A stretch of 64,000 nucleotides of DNA from Clostridium brassicae (GTDB lineage: Bacteria; Bacillota; Clostridia; Clostridiales; Clostridiaceae). The first letter of the stretch is position 1. Each line of letters starts with the position of its first letter. Made by a program: the position numbers and the translations under genes. Positions 41,989 to 50,081 of this stretch are shown here, piece after piece. The notes under the pieces are model-generated. The model had not been told where the DNA came from, ran no database searches, and saw only the letters and a list, made by a program, of their open reading frames with translations. The DNA lies in the NCBI RefSeq assembly GCF_026738875.1, contig NZ_JAPQFJ010000009.1, positions 62,001-126,000 of the forward strand, given 5' to 3'.

Positions 41989-42801
41989 CTATAATTTTAA
42001 ATCCTTATTTTTATATTTATAAAAAGTAAATACTATTGAAATAATAATTACAATTAGTGATATTATTATATAGCTCATGTCAATAACTCCTTTTGATCTT
42101 AATAATTCATTTGGCATCACATATTGTACAGGAGATAGATATTTCATCCATTCAAGTTTTTCAATTATAGTTGAAAAAATACCCAATAAATATGAAGTGA
42201 AAAAAATACCTAAAGCTGTTGGTGTTGCAAGACTTACTTTGGAAATAATAGCAGATAATGCAAAACCTATAGACCAAAATATAAATTGAGCTAAAAACAT
42301 TCCTTTATACATAAAAACAAGTTGAGAAATGTACTCATATCCTTCTTTCTTAAATATATGAAAAAATAGCATGGTTACAAGAAAAATAATTATATTAAAT
42401 ATATAAAGAATTGTAAAAGTAGAAAGCATTTTTACCATTACAATTTTAACTCTTGAAATAGGTTGAGCATATAAAAATTCTATAGTTCCCTCGCTTTCTT
42501 CTTTAATAAGAGAGTTAATTCCCAAAATAGCAGCATATATACAATTTCCTATTAAAATATATTGAGCGCAATATGCAAAGTATTGAAGTAAATCTGAAAA
42601 ATCAACTGCGTTCTCTAGTCCAAAAGATTTTCGCATAGCTTCAGGAATAGCATCAATTTTTGTCTTAACTATTTCACTCATACCACTAGTGGACATAGAA
42701 GGAAACATAGACATAAATAATGTAATTATGCCCGCCATGATAATAGTCCAAATAATTAAGCTTTTTAACATGTTTTTTAGTTCAACTTTATACATATTCA
42801 T
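41989..42801 (-). CDS. ABC-2 type exporter permease
   Basis: About 270 residues with six hydrophobic segments, a long loop after the first helix, and LIKEESEGTIEFLYAQPISRVKIV, the ABC-2 family signature region. It forms the channel for the adjacent ATPase. The ATG at 42801 follows AAAAGGAGG by 9 bases and lies one base past the ATPase stop; an ATG 21 bases upstream overlaps that ribosome site. Confidence 0.88.
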   Translation of the reverse strand: MNMYKVELKNMLKSLIIWTIIMAGIITLFMSMFPSMSTSGMSEIVKTKIDAIPEAMRKSFGLENAVDFSDLLQYFAYCAQYILIGNCIYAAILGINSLIKEESEGTIEFLYAQPISRVKIVMVKMLSTFTILYIFNIIIFLVTMLFFHIFKKEGYEYISQLVFMYKGMFLAQFIFWSIGFALSAIISKVSLATPTALGIFFTSYLLGIFSTIIEKLEWMKYLSPVQYVMPNELLRSKGVIDMSYIIISLIVIIISIVFTFYKYKNKDLKL

Positions 42802-42802
42802 A

Positions 42803-43687
42803 CTAGTTATCCTCCTTTTCATAATAACTCATAAATGTATCTTCTAATGCAGGCTCTTCTATTTTAAGTTCTTTTAAATTAATTTCTTTAATTTTTTTAA
42901 CAAGTTCATTAATATCTCCATCAAACAAAAATGATGTTTTATTTTCTTCTTTTCTTATCATTGAAATAAGTTTATTGTTCAATAAATCATTTAAATTTTC
43001 TTCACTTCTAATTGTAACTTTTACAACATTATTGCCTAGAAGTTCATCTATCTTTTTAACTTCAATAAGTTTTCCTTCTCTTATGATAGCTGCTTTATGG
43101 CAAAACTTTTGAACTTCTACTAGGTTATGTGATGAAAAGAATATAGTTGTTCCATTTTTATTTTCTTCTACTAATAGATTAAATAATTTTTTTTGCATTA
43201 AGGGGTCTAAGCCATTGGTAGGTTCATCTAATATCAGAAGCTTCGGTTTATTTAACAATGCTTGAATTATAGCTATTTTCTTTTTATTTCCCAATGAAAG
43301 TTCTCCTACCATTTTATTTCTATCTACTTCAAACATTTCACATAATTTTTCTAGTCTTTCAGTATCTTTTTCTTTCTTAAAGCTTTGGGCATAGTTTAAA
43401 ATTTCACTAACCTTCATATTCTTATAATAGTTTACTTCACTAGGTACAAAACCTAAATCTTCTTTAATGAGTTTACTTTCTTTTATACAATCCTTACCAA
43501 AAATCTTCGCACTACCAGAACTAGGATAAATAAAATTTAAAAGTAATCTTATGGTTGTAGATTTCCCTGCACCATTAGGTCCTATAAATCCATAAAATTC
43601 ACCTTCATTAATACTTAAGTTTATATTTTCTACTCCTCTATTTTTACCATAAGTTTTGGTTAAGTTATTAGTTTCAATTGCAAACAT
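42803..43687 (-). CDS. ABC exporter ATP-binding protein
   Basis: About 294 residues. Walker A GPNGAGKST, signature GELSLGNKKKIAI (a variant of LSGGQ), Walker B LLILDEPTNGLDP, switch His in SSHNLVEV. Homologues of the CcmA/drug-export class power ABC-2 permeases. The ATG at 43687 has TAGGAG at 8 bases; an in-frame GTG at 43696 directly abuts that site. Confidence 0.9.
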   Translation of the reverse strand: MFAIETNNLTKTYGKNRGVENINLSINEGEFYGFIGPNGAGKSTTIRLLLNFIYPSSGSAKIFGKDCIKESKLIKEDLGFVPSEVNYYKNMKVSEILNYAQSFKKEKDTERLEKLCEMFEVDRNKMVGELSLGNKKKIAIIQALLNKPKLLILDEPTNGLDPLMQKKLFNLLVEENKNGTTIFFSSHNLVEVQKFCHKAAIIREGKLIEVKKIDELLGNNVVKVTIRSEENLNDLLNNKLISMIRKEENKTSFLFDGDINELVKKIKEINLKELKIEEPALEDTFMSYYEKEDN

Positions 43688-43750
43688 TTTATTCACTCCT
43701 ATCTAAGGTATATTTAATAACCTATATATTGCAATAGTGTTAATAGTATA

Positions 43751-44503
43751 TTAATTATTATTTACAAGGAACTGTTGTAATAAATCAATGTATTTATTGG
43801 GATAGAGTAAACTAATTTCTCCATGACCACTTTTTTCAATGATTTTTAAAAAGCTACCTTTAATAGTATTGTGTAGTAAATTTGCAGACTTTTTCATTAT
43901 TGATAATTCGTTTTCTCCAACTAATATTAATGTTTTTGATTTTGTATTACATATTGTTGAGGGCAGTGAATAATTTCCATTACTTTTTGCAATATTAATT
44001 AGTGATTCTTTTGTCATTCGTGAACTGTCCTTATAATAGGTTTCAAATAATTCATCAGGTACGTTTAATGTTTTAGCCTGTAATTTTGAGTACCATGGTT
44101 TTTTTATCATTCCATAGAAAAGATTGTACATTGGAACAGTTAGTGCAACAGTCATTTTCATAGGATAAACCAAAGCACTTTCTATAACAGCATTTTCTGA
44201 AATATCATATTCTTTTGATAGTATCTCAACAACTATTTGAGCGCCAATAGAAAGGCCACAGATTGCAAGAACTTTTCCGTTGTGATTTTCTTTTATATAT
44301 TTAATTACATCATTAGCTGATTTTTGTATACTTATAAAAGTTGTATCCCAGCCATCACCATGTCCATCTATAATAGGTGTAACTACGCAATAATCATTTT
44401 GTAATGCCTCAATTTGTGATTTCCATGACCACCATGACAATCCACCTCCATGAATAAGAACAATAACTGGCATGTTTTTATTACCGAATTCCTTAAATAT
44501 CAT
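43751..44503 (-). CDS. Alpha/beta-hydrolase family protein
   Basis: 250 residues. The oxyanion region is HGGGLSWWSW, the nucleophile elbow GLSIGA (Ser), and the catalytic His lies in SGHGEISLL near the C-terminus; an Asp acid is expected around the LILVGENE strand, where Glu is seen. Substrate unknown. GGAGGG precedes the ATG. First gene of the exporter operon, with a 5' leader of about 140 nt, suggesting a detoxifying or resistance role together with the exporter. Confidence 0.85.
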   Translation of the reverse strand: MIFKEFGNKNMPVIVLIHGGGLSWWSWKSQIEALQNDYCVVTPIIDGHGDGWDTTFISIQKSANDVIKYIKENHNGKVLAICGLSIGAQIVVEILSKEYDISENAVIESALVYPMKMTVALTVPMYNLFYGMIKKPWYSKLQAKTLNVPDELFETYYKDSSRMTKESLINIAKSNGNYSLPSTICNTKSKTLILVGENELSIMKKSANLLHNTIKGSFLKIIEKSGHGEISLLYPNKYIDLLQQFLVNNN

Positions 44504-44560
44504 ATTTTTCCCTCCATTCCATAATTGGATAGATTAAGTGAACAGAAACTACTTCAAATT

Positions 44561-44593
44561 TTAATAAGTGTGGTTTATTCGTATCTTAATCAT
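44561..44593 (-). CDS. Possible 10-codon leader peptide
   Basis: MIKIRINHTY, preceded by GGAGG at 8 bases, lies in the leader between the operator promoter and the hydrolase gene. It could be a regulatory leader peptide, a decayed gene start or chance. No terminator hairpin is evident after it. Confidence 0.25.
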   Translation of the reverse strand: MIKIRINHTY

Positions 44594-44639
44594 AATACAA
44601 CCTCCAAGTATACATATATTAATTAAGTTTATAATTATA

Positions 44640-44689
44640 TTGACTTACTAGTCAATATAATTATAAACCAGTACTGACTAGTAAGTCAA
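44640..44689 (-). promoter_or_regulatory. Exporter-operon promoter with two inverted TetR-type operators
   Basis: On the minus strand TTGACT (44689-44684) and TATAAT (44665-44660) are 18 bp apart. Dyad TTGACTTACTAGTCAA covers 44640-44655, just past the -10; a second copy in inverted orientation (one end base changed) covers 44674-44689 and overlaps the -35. Two matched dyads bracketing a promoter are what an autorepressing TetR protein would use. The sequence from 44690 to 44991 holds the opposing thiS promoter (TATAAT at 44954) and nothing else recognised. Confidence 0.75.
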
Positions 44690-44991
44690 TGTTGATTTAT
44701 AACTTTAATGTTAGCATTTGTAATTATAATTTAATTAGTTAATGTAATTTTCTAGGCAATGAACAATGAACGTATATATATGCGTGCATTTGAGAAGATG
44801 TTTCATTTCATTAATTGACAAAATATTAAAACTAATTATAATTAAAGAAAAGGACACAAGCCATTTATTTCCTAAAAATAGATTTTAATGACAAATGATT
44901 ATTATATGGTGGAATTTTTACTTAATTGAAATTATAAAAAAGTTTTTTATTAGTATAATAAAGAGACGAGTTATGATTAGGAGGTGATAAT

Positions 44992-45186
44992 ATGATAGTT
45001 AATGGTAAAGAAGTGGAGTTTAAGCCAGGAATGACTGTAGAAGATCTTCTTAGAGGATATCATTTACATGCATGCAGAGTTTATGTGGAAGTAAATTCAA
45101 AAGTAGTTACAAAGGAACATTATAGAGAAGTTCTTCTTAGTGAGGATGATAAAATTCAAGTTACAGCATTTATAGGTGGAGGCTGA
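44992..45186 (+). CDS. thiS: Sulfur carrier protein ThiS (copy 1)
   Basis: 64 residues ending in FIGGG, the Gly-Gly tail that is adenylated and converted to thiocarboxylate for thiazole synthesis. Beta-grasp start MIVNGKEVEFKPGMTVEDLL. TAGGAGGTG precedes the ATG. It lies upstream of the TPP riboswitch, so unlike the rest of the cluster it is not behind that switch. About half identical to the second ThiS at 46181. Confidence 0.93.
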   Translation: MIVNGKEVEFKPGMTVEDLLRGYHLHACRVYVEVNSKVVTKEHYREVLLSEDDKIQVTAFIGGG

Positions 45187-45259
45187 TATTACAACTGATA
45201 CCTTTACAAATATATAATATAGAGTTATAATATAAAAGTAAAATTTAAAAATGAATAAT

Positions 45260-45345
45260 TTGCTAGGAGTGCCTTATGGCTGAGATCGATTTATATCGGA
45301 ATCCTTTGAACCTGAAATAATTAGTATTATCGTAGGAAAGCAGTG
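45260..45345 (+). promoter_or_regulatory. TPP riboswitch (thi-box)
   Basis: The conserved elements are in order: TGCTAGGAGTGCC, GGCTGAGAT, a variable stem (ATCGATTTATATCGGA), CCTTTGAACCTGAA, and CGTAGGAAAGCA closing the first helix. An intrinsic terminator follows 67 nt later, so control of tenI-thiS-thiF-thiG-thiH by transcription attenuation is likely. Confidence 0.95.
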
Positions 45346-45411
45346 TTAAATAATTATGATATAACATTATAATGCTTTATTGTTATTATAATTATTATGA
45401 ATGTATACAGC

Positions 45412-45443
45412 AAAGCTTACCTTCGGGTAAGCTTTTTAATTTT
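45412..45443 (+). terminator. Riboswitch expression-platform terminator
   Basis: AAAGCTTACC pairs with GGTAAGCTTT around a TTCG tetraloop, followed by a T-rich run. It lies 41 nt before tenI. Confidence 0.92.
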
Positions 45444-45484
45444 TTAAATATAATAAATTTTTAAAATTATATGAGGAGAATAAA

Positions 45485-46093
45485 ATGCTTTATCTTATTA
45501 CAAATAGGAGAATTATAAAACAAAGTGATATCTATGGAATTGTAGAAGAAGCTGTGAAAGGTGGAGTGGATAGAATTATTTTAAGAGAAAAAGACTTAGG
45601 ATTCCAAGAATTATTAGAGATGGCAGAGAGAATTAAAGAAATTATAAAAAATAAAGATGTTAAGTTAATTATTAATGGAAATATAGAAGTAGCGAGAAAG
45701 CTTGGCGCTGAAGGGGTTCATGTAGGCTTTGAAAGTTTTATGAAAGAAAAATATAGGTTTGATGGCTTGATTGGAGTATCTGTTCACACTGTAAAAGAAG
45801 CTGTTATGGCAGAAGAAAATGGAGCTGATTATGTACTTGCAGGGCATGTATACGAAACAGATTGTAAAAAAGGGTTAAAACCGAGAGGAACAGATTTTAT
45901 CAAAAGTATTACGTCTAAAGTAAATATACCTGTAATAGCGCTAGGTGGAATAAATGAAACAAATTTAAAATTAGTTGTATTATCGGGTGCTTATGGAATT
46001 GCAGTTATGTCATATATCATGAGTTCTAAAAAGCCTTATAATTCCACTAAAGTATTAAAAACAGAATTGAATAAAGCTAAATTAGATAGTTAG
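45485..46093 (+). CDS. tenI: Thiazole tautomerase TenI (ThiE-like fold)
   Basis: 202 residues, TIM barrel. It carries TenI rather than ThiE marks: SVHTVKEAVMAEENGADYVLAGHVYETDCKKG is split by the motif GHVYETDCKKGL..RG, close to B. subtilis TenI (GHVFETDCKKGL), with the catalytic His; ThiE instead has a GPIF.T.TK motif. IALGGI and GIAVMS bind phosphate. TenI aromatises the ThiG product. ThiE activity cannot be excluded, as some clostridial cluster members are mis-called. GAGGAG precedes the ATG. Confidence 0.85.
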   Translation: MLYLITNRRIIKQSDIYGIVEEAVKGGVDRIILREKDLGFQELLEMAERIKEIIKNKDVKLIINGNIEVARKLGAEGVHVGFESFMKEKYRFDGLIGVSVHTVKEAVMAEENGADYVLAGHVYETDCKKGLKPRGTDFIKSITSKVNIPVIALGGINETNLKLVVLSGAYGIAVMSYIMSSKKPYNSTKVLKTELNKAKLDS

Positions 46094-46180
46094 TTAAGAA
46101 TATTTTTAATTAATAAAATATTAATAAAAGATGGAATATTCATAAAATATAAAATTTGATTTAATTAAGGAGGTGAGAAA

Positions 46181-46375
46181 ATGATAGTTAATGGTAAAAA
46201 TGAAGATATTAAATCAGGAATAACAGTTGAACATCTTCTTAAAGAATTTGATTTAAGTCTAGACAAAGTTGTAGTAGAAGTTAATTTTAAGATAATTTTA
46301 AAAGAAAATTATAAAGAAACACTACTTAATGAGAAAGATAGAATTGAAATTATAAGTTTTGTAGGTGGTGGATGA
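46181..46375 (+). CDS. thiS: Sulfur carrier protein ThiS (copy 2)
   Basis: 64 residues ending in FVGGG, N-terminus MIVNGKNEDIKSG. AAGGAGGTG precedes the ATG. It is located behind the riboswitch and directly before thiF (4 bases between stop and start), so this copy is probably the one used with the ThiF and ThiG encoded here. Having two thiS genes within 1.2 kb is unusual. Confidence 0.93.
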   Translation: MIVNGKNEDIKSGITVEHLLKEFDLSLDKVVVEVNFKIILKENYKETLLNEKDRIEIISFVGGG

Positions 46376-46379
46376 TGTA

Positions 46380-47186
46380 ATGAAAATATTTGTAAATGAA
46401 AAACAGTTAGAATTAGAGAATGGCATTACAGCTTATGAAGTTAGAGATAATATTAAAAAAAATGCAGATATAGTAATTTTAAATGGGTTTCCAATAGAAA
46501 AAGATTATATTTTAAGAGAAGGTGATAAGTTAGCTTTAATAAAAAAAGGAGAAGCTCCTACTAAAGAGGAATTAGAATTTCTTCTATTCTCACGTCATAC
46601 TCCAAAAGTTCATGAAAAAGTAAAAAAAGCTTCAGTAGGTATTGCAGGCTTAGGTGGGCTTGGATCTAATGTGGCTATATCTCTTGCAAGAATAGGTATA
46701 GGTAAATTAGTTTTAGTAGATTTTGATGTAGTTGAACCTAGTAATCTAAATAGGCAGCAATATCTAATAAAGCATTTAGGAATGAATAAAACAGAGGCCA
46801 TAAAAGAGACTATATCAGAAATTAATCCTTTTATAGAAGTAGAGACTAAAAATGAATATATAAAAGAAGATAATGTTTTACAAATTTTTAAAGAGGTAGA
46901 TATTATTGTGGAAGCTTTTGATAATGCAGAATCTAAGGCAGTTTTAGTTAATACTGTGTTGAGTAAAGAAAAAAATAAATTTGTAGTAGCTGCTTCAGGT
47001 ATGGCTGGATATTTTTCTAATAATATAATAAAAACAAAAAAGATCAATGAAAGATTTTATTTAATTGGTGATGAAACTTATGAGGCAAAGGTAGGATGTG
47101 GACTTATGGCACCAAGAGTTGCTATTGCAGCTAATCATCAAGCCAATACTGTTCTAAGAATAATTATGGATGAAAAAGAAGTATAG
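46380..47186 (+). CDS. thiF: ThiS adenylyltransferase ThiF with N-terminal ThiS-like domain
   Basis: 268 residues. Residues 1-60 form a ThiS-like beta-grasp lacking the terminal GG (ends LIKKGE), fused to an E1-type domain: GIAGLGGLGSNVA (nucleotide loop), LVDFDVVEPSNLNRQQY (Arg/Asp activating residues), EAFDNAESK, and C-terminal VGCGLMAPRVAIAANHQANTV. It adenylates ThiS for sulfur transfer. The ATG at 46380 is chosen because tandem GTGs upstream overlap the thiS stop region. Confidence 0.92.
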   Translation: MKIFVNEKQLELENGITAYEVRDNIKKNADIVILNGFPIEKDYILREGDKLALIKKGEAPTKEELEFLLFSRHTPKVHEKVKKASVGIAGLGGLGSNVAISLARIGIGKLVLVDFDVVEPSNLNRQQYLIKHLGMNKTEAIKETISEINPFIEVETKNEYIKEDNVLQIFKEVDIIVEAFDNAESKAVLVNTVLSKEKNKFVVAASGMAGYFSNNIIKTKKINERFYLIGDETYEAKVGCGLMAPRVAIAANHQANTVLRIIMDEKEV

Positions 47187-47261
47187 GAGTAAATCTATTT
47201 CTAGGTTTAGATGAAATATTAATATTATAATAAGTTTTTATTTATATAAATACGAAAACTT

Positions 47262-47462
47262 TATTTATCCGATATCTAATCAGCCTAATATCCCCATTTT
47301 CTTTAAAGTGGGAGTAAGCCATGGCACGATCATGGATTGGATAACGGTTTCCTTTAAGGGATAACGAATTCTAAGAAGTAAAGCTCCTAAGAATTCTGTT
47401 AATGATTTTCAGAGGGAGCAAAAAATTCATTTGGAATCAAGAATTCTATTTACGTTTTACTA
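47262..47462 (+). repeat. Interspersed structured element, copy B
   Basis: Shares ordered blocks with copy A (minus strand of 15680-15873): TTTATCCGAT at 47264, TTCTTTAAAGTGGGAGTA at 47299, and CCTAAGAATTCTGTTAAT at 47386. GAATTCTAAGA pairs with a matching arm around AGTAAAGCT, and the corresponding stem in copy A has compensating changes. It starts about 75 bp after the thiF stop in the same sense and separates thiF from thiG. Confidence 0.65.
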
Positions 47463-47526
47463 TAAATTATTAAATAAAAGAATAGGTGTTTTATTTTAAA
47501 AAAAGAGGTATATGGGAGGAAAAATA

Positions 47527-48303
47527 ATGGATACTTTAAAAATAGGTGGAATAGAATTAAAAAACAGATTGTTTATTGGAACAGGTAAGTTTTCAGATAA
47601 AAAAATGCTTACAAGGGTTATAGAAAGATCAGAGTCTCAAGTTATAACTATGGCTCTAAGAAGAGTTGATATAACGGCTAAAGAAGAAAATGTTTTAGAA
47701 TATATACCAAAGGATAGAATTCTTCTTCCTAACACTTCAGGTGCAAGAAATGCTGAAGAAGCTGTTAGAATAGCAAGACTTGCAAAAGCTAGTGGATGTG
47801 GCAATTGGATAAAAATAGAGGTCATATCAGATAATAAGTACTTACTTCCAGATAACATGGAAACTATTAAAGCAACAGAGATATTAGTTAAAGAGGGATT
47901 CATCGTATTACCTTATATGAATCCAGACTTGATGGATGCTAAAAGATTAGTGAATGTTGGAGCAGCAGCAGTTATGCCTCTTGGAGCACCAATAGGAACT
48001 AACAGGGGCATAAGAACTAAGGAAATAGTCCAAATTTTAATTGATGAGATAGAAATTCCTATAGTTGTTGACGCAGGAATAGGAAAGCCATCAGAGGCAG
48101 CAGAAGCTATGGAAATGGGAGCATCAGCAGTATTAGTAAATACAGCAATAGCCACTGCAGGAGATCCTGTTAAAATGGCAGAGGCTTTTAATTTAGCAGT
48201 AAAGAGTGGAAGAATGGCTTTTAATTCAAAAGCAGGAGCAGTTAGAAAATATGCTAGTGCATCTTCACCTTTAACAGGATTCTTAAATGAAGGGGAGGCA
48301 TAA
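47527..48303 (+). CDS. thiG: Thiazole synthase ThiG
   Basis: 258 residues, TIM barrel. MALRRVDI contains the stretch near the active site; [32 protein letters not shown] and [30 protein letters not shown] are family marks; the Schiff-base Lys lies in NWIKIEVI. It joins DXP, ThiS thiocarboxylate and dehydroglycine. The ATG at 47527 has GGGAGG upstream; the ATG at 47512 overlaps that site. Confidence 0.96.
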   Translation: MDTLKIGGIELKNRLFIGTGKFSDKKMLTRVIERSESQVITMALRRVDITAKEENVLEYIPKDRILLPNTSGARNAEEAVRIARLAKASGCGNWIKIEVISDNKYLLPDNMETIKATEILVKEGFIVLPYMNPDLMDAKRLVNVGAAAVMPLGAPIGTNRGIRTKEIVQILIDEIEIPIVVDAGIGKPSEAAEAMEMGASAVLVNTAIATAGDPVKMAEAFNLAVKSGRMAFNSKAGAVRKYASASSPLTGFLNEGEA

Positions 48304-48305
48304 AA

Positions 48306-49409
48306 GTGAGTTTTTATAATGAATATTTAAAATATAAAGAATTTGATTTTGACGGTTTTTTTAATAATATAAAAGATGAAGATATAACAAGAATAATAAA
48401 TAAGAGAAAATTAGATGAGTATGATTTTTTAACTTTATTATCTCCTACAGCAGAAAAATATCTTGAAGAAATAGCAAATAGAGCTAATGAAAGTACTCTT
48501 CAGAATTTCGGGAAAGCGATACTTCTTTTTACCCCATTATATTTAGCGAATTATTGTGTTAATAGATGTGCATATTGTGGCTTTAATTTTGAAAATAAGA
48601 TAAAAAGAAAAAAACTTACAATGGAAGAAATAGAAAAAGAAGCTAGAGCTATTCGTGAAACAGGAATTAGACATATTTTAATATTAACTGGTTCTTCAAG
48701 AAAAGAAACACCAGTGTCTTACATGATAGATGCTGTAAAAATATTAAGGGATTATTTTGATTCTATCTCTGTAGAAGTATATGCATTAGAAGAAGAAGAA
48801 TATAAACAACTTGTTGAAGTTGGTGTAGATGGAATGTCTATGTATCAAGAAGTTTATAATGAACAAATATATGATAAAGTACATATATCTGGCCCTAAAA
48901 AGAAATATAGATTTAGACTAGATGCTCCTGAAAGAGCTTGTAAGGCTAAGATAAGAAATGTTTGTTTAGGTCCTCTTTTAGGATTAGATGAATGGAGAAA
49001 AGAGTTTTTCTATGGGGTTTTGCATGCTAAATATCTTAGGAATAAATATTCTGATGTAGAAGTAGCAGTAGCTCTTCCAAGAATAAGATCTCATGCTGGA
49101 AGTTTTACGGATATACATGAAGTAAATGATAAGAATATAGTTCAGATGATAATAGCGTGTAGATTGTTTTTACCTAGATGTGGAATAACAATGACAACTA
49201 GAGAAAAAGCTGAGTTTAAAGATAATTTAATTCCTCTTGGAGTTAATAAAATATCAGCAGGGGTGTGTACAGAAGTAGGGGGGCACGATATTAAAGGAGA
49301 TAGTGATCCTCAATTTGATATAATAGATCCTAGAAGTGTAGATAAAGTAAAAGAAGATTTATTGAAGATAGGTTATCAGCCTGTATTTAAGGATTGGATG
49401 AATTTCTAG
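48306..49409 (+). CDS. thiH: 2-iminoacetate synthase ThiH (radical SAM)
   Basis: 367 residues. The iron-sulfur motif CVNRCAYCGF (CxxxCxxC) places it in the radical-SAM family; YCVNRC, RHILILTGSSRKETPVSYM and ALPRIRSHAG are ThiH marks. It cleaves tyrosine to give dehydroglycine for ThiG, the anaerobic route. The GTG start follows the thiG stop by 2 bases, with GGGGAGG upstream. Confidence 0.96.
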   Translation: MSFYNEYLKYKEFDFDGFFNNIKDEDITRIINKRKLDEYDFLTLLSPTAEKYLEEIANRANESTLQNFGKAILLFTPLYLANYCVNRCAYCGFNFENKIKRKKLTMEEIEKEARAIRETGIRHILILTGSSRKETPVSYMIDAVKILRDYFDSISVEVYALEEEEYKQLVEVGVDGMSMYQEVYNEQIYDKVHISGPKKKYRFRLDAPERACKAKIRNVCLGPLLGLDEWRKEFFYGVLHAKYLRNKYSDVEVAVALPRIRSHAGSFTDIHEVNDKNIVQMIIACRLFLPRCGITMTTREKAEFKDNLIPLGVNKISAGVCTEVGGHDIKGDSDPQFDIIDPRSVDKVKEDLLKIGYQPVFKDWMNF

Positions 49410-49479
49410 GCATTGACTGGAAATTTTCTATATTGTATAATATATTATTACAATTGATTATAGTAAAGTAGGTGTTAAT

Positions 49480-49950
49480 ATGGCAAAAAATAAAAATGGT
49501 AATAATACATTAGCACAAAATAGAAAAGCTCACCATGAGTATTTTATAGATGAAGTTTATGAAACAGGGATTGTTCTTGTGGGAACAGAAGTTAAGTCAA
49601 TAAGAGCTGGAAAAGCTAACTTAAAGGATAGTTATGCTCAGGTTAGAAATGGAGAAGTTTTTGTTTATAATATGCATATAAGTCCTTATGAACAAGGTAA
49701 TATATTTAACAAAGATCCTTTGAGAGAGAGAAAATTGTTACTTCATAAAGATCAAATAAGTACTCTTCTTGGATATACTTCACAAAAGGGATATACTCTT
49801 GTACCTATTTCCTTATATCTTAAAAAAGGAAAAGTTAAGATGGCTTTAGGTGTAGCAAGAGGTAAACATAATTATGATAAAAGACATACTATAGCAGAAA
49901 AAGCTGCTAAAAGAGATATAGATAGACAAATGAAAGAAAGATATAGATAG
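49480..49950 (+). CDS. smpB: SsrA-binding protein SmpB
   Basis: 156 residues. [29 protein letters not shown] at the N-terminus (read as two adjacent motifs), HISPYEQGN, and the basic tail [29 protein letters not shown] part, which interacts with the ribosome. It loads tmRNA onto stalled ribosomes. TAGGTG precedes the ATG. ssrA is 2 kb downstream, separated by a permease gene. Confidence 0.97.
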   Translation: MAKNKNGNNTLAQNRKAHHEYFIDEVYETGIVLVGTEVKSIRAGKANLKDSYAQVRNGEVFVYNMHISPYEQGNIFNKDPLRERKLLLHKDQISTLLGYTSQKGYTLVPISLYLKKGKVKMALGVARGKHNYDKRHTIAEKAAKRDIDRQMKERYR

Positions 49951-49973
49951 GCCTGAAAAAGGGCCTTTTTTTA
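49949..49973 (+). terminator. smpB terminator overlapping the stop codon
   Basis: AGGCC pairs with GGCCT, followed by seven T. Short but with a good T run. Confidence 0.85.
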
Positions 49974-50081
49974 TTTAGTAAATGGCAATTTCACTTGATT
50001 TTAAGTTGAATAATATATCACACAGATGTATAACTCTGCATAATCTATAATATACCAATTTATGCGGAGGCAAAGGTTAAT

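Noticed and set aside
45485-46093. ThiE (thiamine phosphate synthase)
   Set aside because: Motif GHVYETDCKKGL..RG matches TenI rather than the GP.F.T.TK of ThiE, though overlap in activity cannot be excluded.
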